Shown: positions 1 through 5,345, numbered from the stretch's first letter. The stretch is 5,345 bases of DNA from an uncultured Bacteroidales bacterium (GCA_903929065.1 CAIYTJ010000725.1:1-5345), one strand, 5' to 3'. The notes: generated from the sequence alone by a model not told the origin. Program-made: numbers and translations.

Positions 1-684
1 CGAATATCCGCCATTTTTTTGACTGCCACGTAAAATCGAACGGTTCACAATTCCCGGAATTCCATCGTAACTGAACACTGCATTCCGGTGATAATGGCCA
101 TTCAGCACTGCTTTCACGTTATATTTCTGAAGCAAACCCGTCATTTCCCTGTAATTATCAAGATCACCTTTCAAAAGCGGATAATGAGTAATTACAAATG
201 TTGGCCTGTTTTTGTTTAATTCATTTTTTACAAAATTGAAGTCTTCCGCTGCAATATGTCCTATATTTCCACCTTTTTCCGGTCCGGTCGGAAATCCAAC
301 AAACTGGTAACCCGAATGAGAAAAGGAAAAAGTATCTTTCTGAAAAACCTCAATAAAGTTTGTAGAACCATCATGACCCTGGTGTGTATCGTGATTGCCG
401 GAAGTAATATAATAAGGCATTTTTAGTCCGTCAAGGATTTTTTTGGCAATTTTCAATGAATTTATATCGCCTAAATCACTGTCGTCTCCCGAAATCAACA
501 CAAAATCAATTTCTCGATTCGAATTCACTTCATTTACAGCAAGATTCAGATCTTCAGCATTTTGTGGTTTTAGAACGGAAATGTGTAAGTCGGTAAATAG
601 AGCGAAGCGAAAAGGTTCCGTGGCAAAAACCGCGAATTGGATGAGTAGAAATAAAAGAAAAAATAAAACGTGTATTCTTTTCAT
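1..684 (-). CDS. Secreted calcineurin-like metallophosphoesterase, N-terminal 228 residues (3' end outside window)
   Basis: The minus strand is open from an ATG at 684 to the left edge, giving 228 codons without a stop. The first ~21 residues form a signal peptide (MKRIHVLFF..., a hydrophobic run, then VFA before TEP), so export to the periplasm or beyond is likely. The metal-binding motifs of calcineurin-like phosphoesterases appear in order: DLH (D32, H34), GDD (D67), GNHD (N97, H98), THYP (H167) and GHYH (H197, H199). These residues bind a di-metal centre that hydrolyses phosphoester bonds; the substrate cannot be read from the sequence. The phosphoesterase fold is nearly complete at residue 228. 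The run after it (VNRSILRG...GGYS) resembles, from memory, Bacteroidota proteins that continue into a PQQ-like beta-propeller, but that part is not visible. The start is fixed by an in-frame stop at 694-696. A terminator and its own promoter separate it from the carboxylase operon, so it is probably a separate transcription unit. Confidence 0.93.
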   Translation of the reverse strand, partial: MKRIHVLFFLLFLLIQFAVFATEPFRFALFTDLHISVLKPQNAEDLNLAVNEVNSNREIDFVLISGDDSDLGDINSLKIAKKILDGLKMPYYITSGNHDTHQGHDGSTNFIEVFQKDTFSFSHSGYQFVGFPTGPEKGGNIGHIAAEDFNFVKNELNKNRPTFVITHYPLLKGDLDNYREMTGLLQKYNVKAVLNGHYHRNAVFSYDGIPGIVNRSILRGSQKNGGYS

Positions 685-707
685 TCTGGCTTTTTATTTT
701 CGAATTA

Positions 708-715
708 CAAAGATA
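708..715 (-). promoter_or_regulatory. Putative -7 promoter element (TATCTTTG) of the metallophosphoesterase gene
   Basis: The minus strand reads TATCTTTG, an exact match to the Bacteroidota -7 consensus TAnnTTTG, 23 nt upstream of the ATG at 684. This would give a leader of roughly 15 nt. The -33 side is weak: the nearest TTG (728-730) is only 12 nt upstream, shorter than the usual 17-23 nt. The position just after the operon terminator supports a promoter here. Confidence 0.55.
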
Positions 716-768
716 CAACAGCTTAATCAATTTTAGTTCAGTTAATTCAGGTTTTTTATCAATAAAAA

Positions 769-794
769 TGGAGTTACTCTTTCGAACAACTCCA
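769..794 (-). terminator. Intrinsic terminator of the carboxylase operon, possibly bidirectional
   Basis: A perfect 7-bp stem, TGGAGTT (769-775) with AACTCCA (788-794), encloses a 12-nt loop. On the minus strand it is followed directly by TTTTTATT, and it lies 27 nt past the stop codon of the biotin carrier gene, where the operon should end. The other side also carries a T run (AATTTTTAT), so it could work in both directions, although no convergent plus-strand gene is present. The stem is short but has the stem-plus-U-tract form of a rho-independent terminator. Confidence 0.75.
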
Positions 795-821
795 ATTTTT
801 ATATTTTCAAACTCGATAAAT

Positions 822-1370
822 TTATTCGTCAATCGAACTGATTTCAACCAACAGCTCATCTTTCATTACCGATTGACCGGTTTGAACCCTGATTTTACGG
901 ATTACGCCGTTACAATTTGCCGAAATTTCATTTTGCATTTTCATGGCTTCGAGGCTTAAAATCGGTTCGCCCTCGTTCACCAAATCGCCTTCTGAAAGGA
1001 AAATATCAACAATTTTTCCGGGCATTGGCGCTACGATATTATTTTCGTCTATTTGCTTGCCATCTTTATCAATCATCCCATGGCGAATGTATGAAAACAA
1101 CGATTCCAGGCTGAATTTATACTCCACACCATTTACTTTCACGACAGCTTTATTCTGGTCTCTCGAAACAAGTTCGCAATGAAACCGTTTGCCCTTCCAA
1201 TCGAATGCATAATGAAAATCTTCCTGTTCTATAAAATCGATATCCTGCTCCACACCGTCAATAACCGGTTTTGAGTCTTTTGGAATATAGATTTTGAAGC
1301 GTTTTCCATTTTCCCGCAAAGCGATAAATAATCTTGAAGCATCCCGCTTATATACGTATGTTGTTCCCAT
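822..1370 (-). CDS. Biotin carboxyl carrier protein subunit of acyl-CoA carboxylase (182 aa)
   Basis: This cytoplasmic protein carries the covalently bound biotin that shuttles the carboxyl group from biotin carboxylase to the carboxyltransferase. Residues ~112-180 are a biotinyl/lipoyl domain: APMPGKI at 114-120, the biotinylation motif EAMKM at 141-145 with acceptor lysine K144, and the closing GQSVMKDELLVEI segment. The acceptor lysine would be modified by a biotin protein ligase encoded elsewhere. Residues 1-110 are not the Pro/Ala-rich linker of E. coli AccB. They alternate short beta strands (RFKIYI, RFHCELVS, KAVVKVNGVEYKFSLE) and resemble the BT-type beta-barrel that precedes the carrier domain in PccA alpha chains; this is inference. 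It is the last gene of the operon, 66 nt after biotin carboxylase, and is followed by a terminator. The ATG is the only start, since an in-frame stop lies at 1380-1382. The upstream sequence is AATTAAAAAA with no Shine-Dalgarno motif. Confidence 0.94.
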   Translation of the reverse strand: MGTTYVYKRDASRLFIALRENGKRFKIYIPKDSKPVIDGVEQDIDFIEQEDFHYAFDWKGKRFHCELVSRDQNKAVVKVNGVEYKFSLESLFSYIRHGMIDKDGKQIDENNIVAPMPGKIVDIFLSEGDLVNEGEPILSLEAMKMQNEISANCNGVIRKIRVQTGQSVMKDELLVEISSIDE

Positions 1371-1436
1371 TTTTTTAATTTACGATTTAATCATTTACTA
1401 TTTACGATTTATTAGTTCCCCTTTAGGGGTTAGGGG
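1371..1436. repeat. Intergenic spacer with CCCCTTTAGGGG palindrome and ATTTACGATTTA direct repeats
   Basis: The 66-nt gap between the biotin carboxylase stop and the carrier start contains three patterns. CCCCTTTAGGGG (1418-1429) can fold as a 5-bp stem with a 2-nt loop. TAGGGGT is repeated in tandem at 1424-1430 and 1431-1437, the second copy touching the TGA stop. ATTTACGATTTA occurs exactly at 1378-1389 and 1400-1411, with a partial copy (ATTTACT) between. There is no T tract typical of a terminator next to the GC palindrome. It is probably a mobile or decayed intergenic repeat; similar G/C-block palindromes are, from memory, common between genes in Bacteroidota. Confidence 0.7.
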
Positions 1437-2933
1437 TCAATAATTCAACCGTTTATTCAAGACCCAAACATTCAAAGCATCGTTTTTATAGGTTGGCAAA
1501 TCCGATGAAAGTTGCAGATATTCAGAAGCATACATAATCGTAGCCGAAAGTGCAGCAATCATTTCATCTTCTTCATTTTCTAACATTTCCGGAGAATAAA
1601 CCGAATCGACCCAACGTGTTGTATAAGTGGCATCCACAAAATCAGGATGTTGCAAAACGGTTCTGCAAAATGGAACAGTGGTTTTGAGTCCAATTAAACT
1701 GAAATCATACAAGGCTGCCAACGTTTTTTCAATTACATCAGGTCTGTTTTCGCCATGAACAATAATTTTTGCAATCATAGAATCGAAATAGGGCGTTACT
1801 ACCGAGCCACTTTGTACACCGGTCTCGATTCGAATAAAATCTTTTTTTGGAAAATAAATTTTATCGATAAATCCGGTTTGCGGACTAAAGCGGTTTTGCG
1901 GATCTTCCGTATTCACACGGCATTCGATAGCCCAACCATTAATTTTTATATCTTCCTGTTTCAAAGTCAGTTCTTCACCCAGAGCCACACGAATTTGCCA
2001 ATCCACCAAATCAACACCTGTTACCATTTCTGTAACCGGATGTTCCACCTGAATACGCGTATTCATTTCCATAAAATAATACGAACCGTCTTCGTCCATA
2101 ATAAATTCGATTGTTCCGGCCGAATAATAACCAATGGCTTTTGCAAACCGAACCGCCATTTCGCCCATTTCCTTACGCATTTGGGGAGTTACGCTGGCCG
2201 AAGGTGCTTCTTCTATAATTTTTTGGTGCTTGCGCTGCAACGAACATTCACGTTCGCCCAAATGAACCACATTTCCTTGTTTATCTCCCATAATCTGAAA
2301 TTCCAGATGTTTTGGATTTTGCAGGTATTTTTCGATAAACATATCGCCGTTGCTGAAAGCGGCTAATGCTTCATCCGATGCCGATTTGAAATTTCGTTCT
2401 ATCGTTTCCGATTTCTCAACAATCCGCATACCACGGCCACCGCCACCGGCAGAAGCCTTCAGAATAACCGGATATCCGATTTTGTCTGCAAATTCTTTGC
2501 CAGCTGCAGCATCATTAATTGCACCATCACTACCCGGAACCAATGGCAGTCCGGCTTTAATAGCCATGCTTTTTGCCACGGTTTTCAAGCCCATATCACG
2601 GATTAATTGTGGTGATGGACCGATAAAATTGATTCCGTTATCCAAACAAAGTTGAGCAAAATCAGGATTTTCCGATAAAAAACCGTATCCGGGATGAATC
2701 AAATCAACGTTATGTTCGAGTGCCAGACTTACAATCAGCTCAGCATCAAGAAATATAGGTTTTTCATTTGCGGCATCGCTTGCCTGAATAATTTCATCGG
2801 CAAAGTTCAGATAAAGAGCATCCGGCTCCTTTTCACTTTGAAAAACTACTGCCAACATGCCCTGTTTATGAGCTGCGCGGGTTATTCGAATGGCTATTTC
2901 GCCACGGTTGGCTATTAAAAGTCGTTTTTTCAT
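1437..2933 (-). CDS. accC: Biotin carboxylase subunit of acyl-CoA carboxylase (498 aa)
   Basis: This enzyme carboxylates the biotin on the carrier protein using ATP and bicarbonate, the first half-reaction of the complex. The N-terminal biotin carboxylase domain begins KKRLLIANRGEIAIRI and contains HPGYGFLSEN (80-89). The ATP-grasp part has the glycine loop SAGGGGRGMR (161-170) after K159, EKYL (201-204) and RKHQKIIEE (234-242, K238). The catalytic block is E276, E289, then MNTRIQVEHP (290-299), with R339 in ECRV. These correspond within one residue to the numbering I recall for E. coli AccC (K159, K238, E276, E288, R292, E296, R338), so it appears catalytically intact. It is about 49 residues longer than E. 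coli AccC; the tail (~450-498) contains a helix-like segment (ALSATIMYASEYLQ) and a strand (NVWVLNKRLNY), discussed as part of a split BT domain. An in-frame stop at 2952-2954 confirms the ATG. The upstream sequence (GTAAATAT) has no Shine-Dalgarno motif and lies in the repeat array. Confidence 0.96.
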   Translation of the reverse strand: MKKRLLIANRGEIAIRITRAAHKQGMLAVVFQSEKEPDALYLNFADEIIQASDAANEKPIFLDAELIVSLALEHNVDLIHPGYGFLSENPDFAQLCLDNGINFIGPSPQLIRDMGLKTVAKSMAIKAGLPLVPGSDGAINDAAAGKEFADKIGYPVILKASAGGGGRGMRIVEKSETIERNFKSASDEALAAFSNGDMFIEKYLQNPKHLEFQIMGDKQGNVVHLGERECSLQRKHQKIIEEAPSASVTPQMRKEMGEMAVRFAKAIGYYSAGTIEFIMDEDGSYYFMEMNTRIQVEHPVTEMVTGVDLVDWQIRVALGEELTLKQEDIKINGWAIECRVNTEDPQNRFSPQTGFIDKIYFPKKDFIRIETGVQSGSVVTPYFDSMIAKIIVHGENRPDVIEKTLAALYDFSLIGLKTTVPFCRTVLQHPDFVDATYTTRWVDSVYSPEMLENEEDEMIAALSATIMYASEYLQLSSDLPTYKNDALNVWVLNKRLNY

Positions 2934-3094
2934 ATATTTACTTCGTGTTATTTACTCACTTCGTTCGTGATATTTTGCCTTCGGCGTTATTTACTACGTG
3001 TTATTTACTCACTTCGTTCGTGTTATTAACGCGAAGCTAATATCGGCGAAGCATAATAACAGCGTAGCATAATAACGGCGAAGCCAAATATCAT
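2934..3094. repeat. Modular palindromic repeat array filling the carboxyltransferase / biotin carboxylase spacer
   Basis: Nearly all of this 161-nt spacer is repetitive. The right part holds four tandem units of 15-16 nt (3030-3044, 3045-3060, 3061-3076, 3077-3092), e.g. GGCGAAGCATAATAAC, each with a GCGNAGC heptamer. The left part holds a ~39-nt direct repeat at 2936-2974 and 2989-3027 (53-nt offset, two mismatches), including an exact 26-nt block at 2944-2969 and 2997-3022. The left part carries the same type of module on the opposite strand: ACGAAGT, CACGAACGAAGTG, GCCGAAGGC, ACGTAGT. As a result 2969-3005 and 3055-3092 are imperfect inverted repeats (32 matches in about 39 aligned columns). 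It contains no convincing gene, promoter or T-tract terminator. It must be transcribed if the operon is read through, so it would form structured RNA just before the biotin carboxylase start. Confidence 0.9.
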
Positions 3095-4630
3095 TTATAA
3101 GGGAATACTTCCGTGTTTACGGGCCGGTTTAAAATATTGTTTGTTCGATAAAATTTCAAACGAAGTAATCAGAATCTCCCGTGTAGTCGAAGGTGTAATT
3201 ACCTCATCTATCAATCCTAATTCCTCTGCTTTATATGGATTTGCCATTTCATTTTTATATTTTTCAATCAATTGTTTCTCCAGTTCGGCTTTATTTTCGG
3301 CTCTTGCCAGCTCGTGTTTATTGACAATTTTTATAGCTCCGCCGGGTCCCATAACTGCAATCTCGGCAGTTGGCCAGGCAAAATTGAAATCACCGCCGGT
3401 ATTTTTACTGCTCATCACAATGTAAGCGCCGCCATATGCTTTGCGGGTGATAATGGTGATTTTGGGAACGGTTGCTTCGCAAAAAGCGTATAGAAGTTTC
3501 GCGCCGTTCCGGATAATACCGTTGTGTTCCTGCTCAATTCCGGGCAAAAATCCCGGAACATCTTCCAACACCAGCAACGGAATATTAAATGCATCGCAAA
3601 AACGGACAAAACGGGCACCTTTTACACTTGCATTGATATCAAGCGTTCCTGCCATCACTTTGGGCTGGTTGGCAACAATTCCGATTGATTTTCCGTTCAA
3701 TCGCGCAAATCCAACAACTATATTCTGAGCAAATTTTTCGTGAACCTCAAAAAATGAATCCTTATCAACTAAAATGTTGATAATTTCTTTCATATCATAC
3801 GGACGATTCGGATCATCCGGAATAATTTTATTCAGATAATCCTGTCGCGACTGATAATAACTCATTATATTCGAAACCGGTAATGGCTCGTAATTATTGG
3901 AAGGAATGTACGACAAAAGCTTGCGAATCAACATAATGGTATGTTCTTCATCGTCCGAAACAAAATGTGCGACACCACTTTTATTGGCATGAATATTTCC
4001 ACCACCAAGCCCTTCCATATCAATATCTTCATTCAGGACTTCCTTCACCACATCAGGCCCGGTAACGAACATATACGAAGTCTGGTTAGTCATAAAAATG
4101 AAATCAGTCAAAGCCGGTGAATAAACAGCACCACCAGCTGCCGGCCCGAGTATGGCTGAAATCTGTGGAATAATACCCGAAGAACGAACATTATTACGGA
4201 AAATAGTGGCATAAGCCGAAAGGCTTTTTACACCTTCCTGAATCCGCGCACCGCCCGAATCCATCAAACCCACAATCGGAGCACCCAGTTTCAACGCCAT
4301 TTGCTGTACCTTGGCAATCTTCATTCCATGCGCATAACCCAACGAACCGCCCAACACCGTAAAATCCTGTGCATAGGCGAAAACGCTCCGCCCCTGTACC
4401 AAACCGCGCCCAACAACAACACCATCGCCAAAATTAGATTGTTTGCTGCTCATGGGCGTTTGCGAAGGTGCCACAAAAGCATCAAATTCAAAGAATGTTC
4501 CTTCGTCAAAAAGTACGTTAATGCGCTCACGTGCAGTCAATTTCCCTTTCAAATGTTGTTTGGTGGCGGCATTATCTTCCATTGCCTGCAACGCTTTCAG
4601 ACGCTGTTCAAATACTTCGTTTTTATTCAT
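3095..4630 (-). CDS. pccB: Acyl-CoA carboxylase carboxyltransferase (beta) subunit, propionyl-CoA carboxylase type (511 aa)
   Basis: This subunit transfers the carboxyl group from carboxybiotin to an acyl-CoA; with propionyl-CoA the product is methylmalonyl-CoA. It has two crotonase-like halves. The N-terminal half has GKLTARERI (29-37), FGDGVVVG (67-74), DSGGARIQEGV (124-134) and GPAAGGAVYSPAL (162-174). The C-terminal half has ANQPKVMAGTLD (320-331), LEDVPGFLPG (355-364), RKAYGGAYIVMSSK (396-409), AWPTAEIAVMGPGGA (418-432) and the family end HGSIPL. The glycine pairs at 126-127, 166-167 and 400-401 form the expected oxyanion sites. The length matches full PccB proteins. Residue 404 is Ile where human PCCB and Streptomyces PccB have Asp in GGAYDVM, so strict propionyl-CoA specificity is not assured. 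The sequence alone also resembles methylmalonyl-CoA decarboxylase alpha, but the downstream biotin carboxylase and carrier genes favour an ATP-dependent carboxylase. It is the first gene of the operon. The start is fixed by an in-frame stop at 4646-4648. Confidence 0.95.
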   Translation of the reverse strand: MNKNEVFEQRLKALQAMEDNAATKQHLKGKLTARERINVLFDEGTFFEFDAFVAPSQTPMSSKQSNFGDGVVVGRGLVQGRSVFAYAQDFTVLGGSLGYAHGMKIAKVQQMALKLGAPIVGLMDSGGARIQEGVKSLSAYATIFRNNVRSSGIIPQISAILGPAAGGAVYSPALTDFIFMTNQTSYMFVTGPDVVKEVLNEDIDMEGLGGGNIHANKSGVAHFVSDDEEHTIMLIRKLLSYIPSNNYEPLPVSNIMSYYQSRQDYLNKIIPDDPNRPYDMKEIINILVDKDSFFEVHEKFAQNIVVGFARLNGKSIGIVANQPKVMAGTLDINASVKGARFVRFCDAFNIPLLVLEDVPGFLPGIEQEHNGIIRNGAKLLYAFCEATVPKITIITRKAYGGAYIVMSSKNTGGDFNFAWPTAEIAVMGPGGAIKIVNKHELARAENKAELEKQLIEKYKNEMANPYKAEELGLIDEVITPSTTREILITSFEILSNKQYFKPARKHGSIPL

Positions 4631-4736
4631 TATTTTCAGTAAGAATTATTGCACATTTCACATTTAATTGATTCAATAAAAATCTAACAAATCGAATTAA
4701 ATTTCGTTCAAATTTAAACTAAATACAAGACAAACC

Positions 4737-4761
4737 TGCACAAAAGTAATGATTTTGTGCA
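4737..4761. promoter_or_regulatory. Perfect inverted repeat overlapping the -7 element: candidate operator
   Basis: TGCACAAAA (4737-4745) and TTTTGTGCA (4753-4761) are exact reverse complements separated by 7 nt. The dyad covers the whole -7 element and part of the promoter spacer, the position expected for a repressor site. It is not followed by a T tract and lies upstream of the predicted transcript start, so it is not a terminator. The cognate regulator is not in the window. Confidence 0.6.
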
Positions 4762-4769
4762 AAAACCAA
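4741..4769 (-). promoter_or_regulatory. Putative operon promoter: TTG (-33), 18 nt, TACTTTTG (-7)
   Basis: On the minus strand a TTG (4769-4767) is followed after 18 nt by TACTTTTG (4748-4741), which matches the Bacteroidota TAnnTTTG -7 element with a spacing in the usual range. Transcription would start near 4734, leaving a leader of about 100 nt before the carboxyltransferase ATG at 4630. It is the best promoter match in the window and would drive the three carboxylase genes. Confidence 0.72.
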
Positions 4770-4800
4770 CAGTCTTATCGAAAAATAAATGAAATTCTAC

Positions 4801-4822
4801 TTTAAAAAAGAAGTTTTTTAAA
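4801..4822 (-). terminator. AT-only hairpin downstream of the aldo/keto reductase, weak terminator candidate
   Basis: TTTAAAAAA (4801-4809) and TTTTTTAAA (4814-4822) are perfect 9-bp arms around a 4-nt loop, 29 nt past the reductase stop codon. On the minus strand the downstream arm itself is T-rich. The stem has no G-C pairs, so it would be weak. The position between a gene end and the next promoter is the main support. Confidence 0.35.
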
Positions 4823-4851
4823 TCTTAAATTGATCGACTTTAATTGACTTG

Positions 4852-5345
4852 TCATTTTCTATCGCCGCCTTGTCGTTCAATCATCCAACCCGGATATTCG
4901 GGAGCTAATTTACTTACTTCGTTCAGTTTAGCCAATTCGTCCATGGAAAGTTTCACATCAACAGCTTTGAGATTATCGAATAATTGTTCCTGACGTTTTG
5001 CACCAATAATCACGCTTGTGACAACCGGTTGATTTAACAACCATGCCAACGCAATTTGAGCAACAGTAACCCCTTTATTTTCAGCAATTGACTCCATAAC
5101 GTCAATTATATCGTAGGCTTTTTCTTTGTTTATGGGTGGAAAATCAAAATTCACACGCCGGCCTTCGTCTGTTGAACCTTTCCGGGTATATTTTCCACTC
5201 AGAAAACCACCTGCCAATGGACTCCAGACCATCAAACCCAGTTTTTGATCCAGTAAGAGCGGCACCACTTCCCGTTCCAGATCACGACCGGCAATGGTGT
5301 AATAAGCCTGCAAAGACACAAATTTTGCCAAATGCTGTTTCGCAG
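4852..5345 (-). CDS. Aldo/keto reductase, C-terminal ~164 residues (5' end outside window)
   Basis: The minus-strand frame is open from the right edge to a TGA at 4852-4854. Visible features belong to the (beta/alpha)8 aldo/keto reductase family, which reduces aldehydes or ketones with NADPH: FVSLQAYYTIAGRDLERE near the start of the fragment, then GLMVWSPLAGGFLSGKY, VAQIALAWLLNQP, and the cofactor-binding segment VTSVIIGAKRQEQLFDNL, whose GAKR group typically contacts the NADP 2'-phosphate. The catalytic Asp-Tyr-Lys-His residues lie in the N-terminal half, outside the window, so activity and substrate cannot be judged. Family members are usually ~320-350 residues, so about half is missing. 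Codons continue upstream of the TTG at 5331 (AKQHL...), so that TTG is an internal leucine rather than the start. It is on the same strand as the carboxylase operon but separated by 221 nt with a promoter, so a functional link is not implied. Confidence 0.93.
   Translation of the reverse strand, partial: AKQHLAKFVSLQAYYTIAGRDLEREVVPLLLDQKLGLMVWSPLAGGFLSGKYTRKGSTDEGRRVNFDFPPINKEKAYDIIDVMESIAENKGVTVAQIALAWLLNQPVVTSVIIGAKRQEQLFDNLKAVDVKLSMDELAKLNEVSKLAPEYPGWMIERQGGDRK

Noticed and set aside
1418..1437. Terminator at the CCCCTTTAGGGG palindrome
   Set aside because: It has no T tract after the stem on the minus strand, only a 2-4 nt loop, and the essential carrier gene lies downstream.
1755..2366. 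Plus-strand ORF of ~200 codons opposite biotin carboxylase
   Set aside because: It lies wholly antisense to a conserved gene with intact catalytic motifs, and its translation is rich in Phe, His and Asn with no domain signal. It is a shadow ORF.
2934..3094. CRISPR array
   Set aside because: Units are 15-16 nt or overlapping 53-nt-offset copies without unique spacers of constant length, the modules face both ways, and no cas genes are present.
3026..3094. Small minus-strand ORF of 22 codons starting just after the carboxyltransferase stop
   Set aside because: It reads straight through the tandem repeat units, has no recognisable features and no ribosome binding site, and is best explained as repeat sequence that happens to lack stops.
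3095..4630. Methylmalonyl-CoA decarboxylase alpha subunit (MmdA) as the primary call
   Set aside because: The sequence is compatible, but decarboxylase operons carry membrane subunits and no biotin carboxylase. Here an intact ATP-grasp biotin carboxylase follows directly, favouring a carboxylase.
4709..4716. Second -7-like element TAAATTTG on the minus strand
   Set aside because: It matches TAnnTTTG, but the upstream TTG motifs are at poor spacing (14 or 24 nt) and AT-rich DNA gives such matches by chance. The element at 4741-4748 is better placed.
5329..5331. TTG as the start of the aldo/keto reductase
   Set aside because: The frame stays open upstream to the window edge, and the protein would lack half the barrel and the catalytic residues. 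The codon is an internal leucine.

Overview
The window looks like chromosomal DNA of a member of the Bacteroidota. The evidence is an AT-rich composition, start codons preceded by A-rich sequence without a Shine-Dalgarno motif, upstream elements matching the Bacteroidota -7 consensus TAnnTTTG, and a carboxyltransferase / biotin carboxylase / separate biotin carrier gene order that I recall from this phylum. Every supportable gene lies on the minus strand, so the window is read from high to low coordinates. No plus-strand gene is supported.

Layout in the direction of transcription: (1) 5345-4852, the C-terminal half of an aldo/keto reductase whose start is outside the window. (2) 4851-4631, a 221-nt spacer with a well-formed promoter (TTG, 18 nt, TACTTTTG) whose -7 element lies inside a perfect 9+9 bp inverted repeat, a candidate operator. 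(3) 4630-3095, an acyl-CoA carboxylase carboxyltransferase (PccB type, 511 aa). (4) 3094-2934, a 161-nt spacer made almost entirely of small palindromic modules. (5) 2933-1437, biotin carboxylase (498 aa). (6) 1436-1371, a short spacer with a CCCCTAAAGGGG palindrome and ATTTACGATTTA repeats. (7) 1370-822, biotin carboxyl carrier protein (182 aa, biotinyl-lysine motif EAMKM). (8) 821-685, a terminator hairpin followed by a fresh promoter. (9) 684-1, the N-terminal 228 residues of a secreted calcineurin-like metallophosphoesterase that runs off the left edge.

The three central genes form one functional unit, a biotin-dependent acyl-CoA carboxylase. Biotin carboxylase uses ATP and bicarbonate to carboxylate biotin on the carrier protein, and the carboxyltransferase moves the carboxyl group to an acyl-CoA, most likely propionyl-CoA and/or acetyl-CoA. 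The alpha chain that is fused in human or Ruegeria PccA is split here into separate biotin carboxylase and carrier genes, with the break apparently near the start of the BT (linker) domain.

The coding content is ordinary metabolism. The unusual material is between the genes: the 2934-3094 spacer is an array of mini-hairpin modules with GNA triloops and apparently covarying stem bases, arranged as two opposed halves. The promoter palindrome upstream of the operon is the second most interesting signal.
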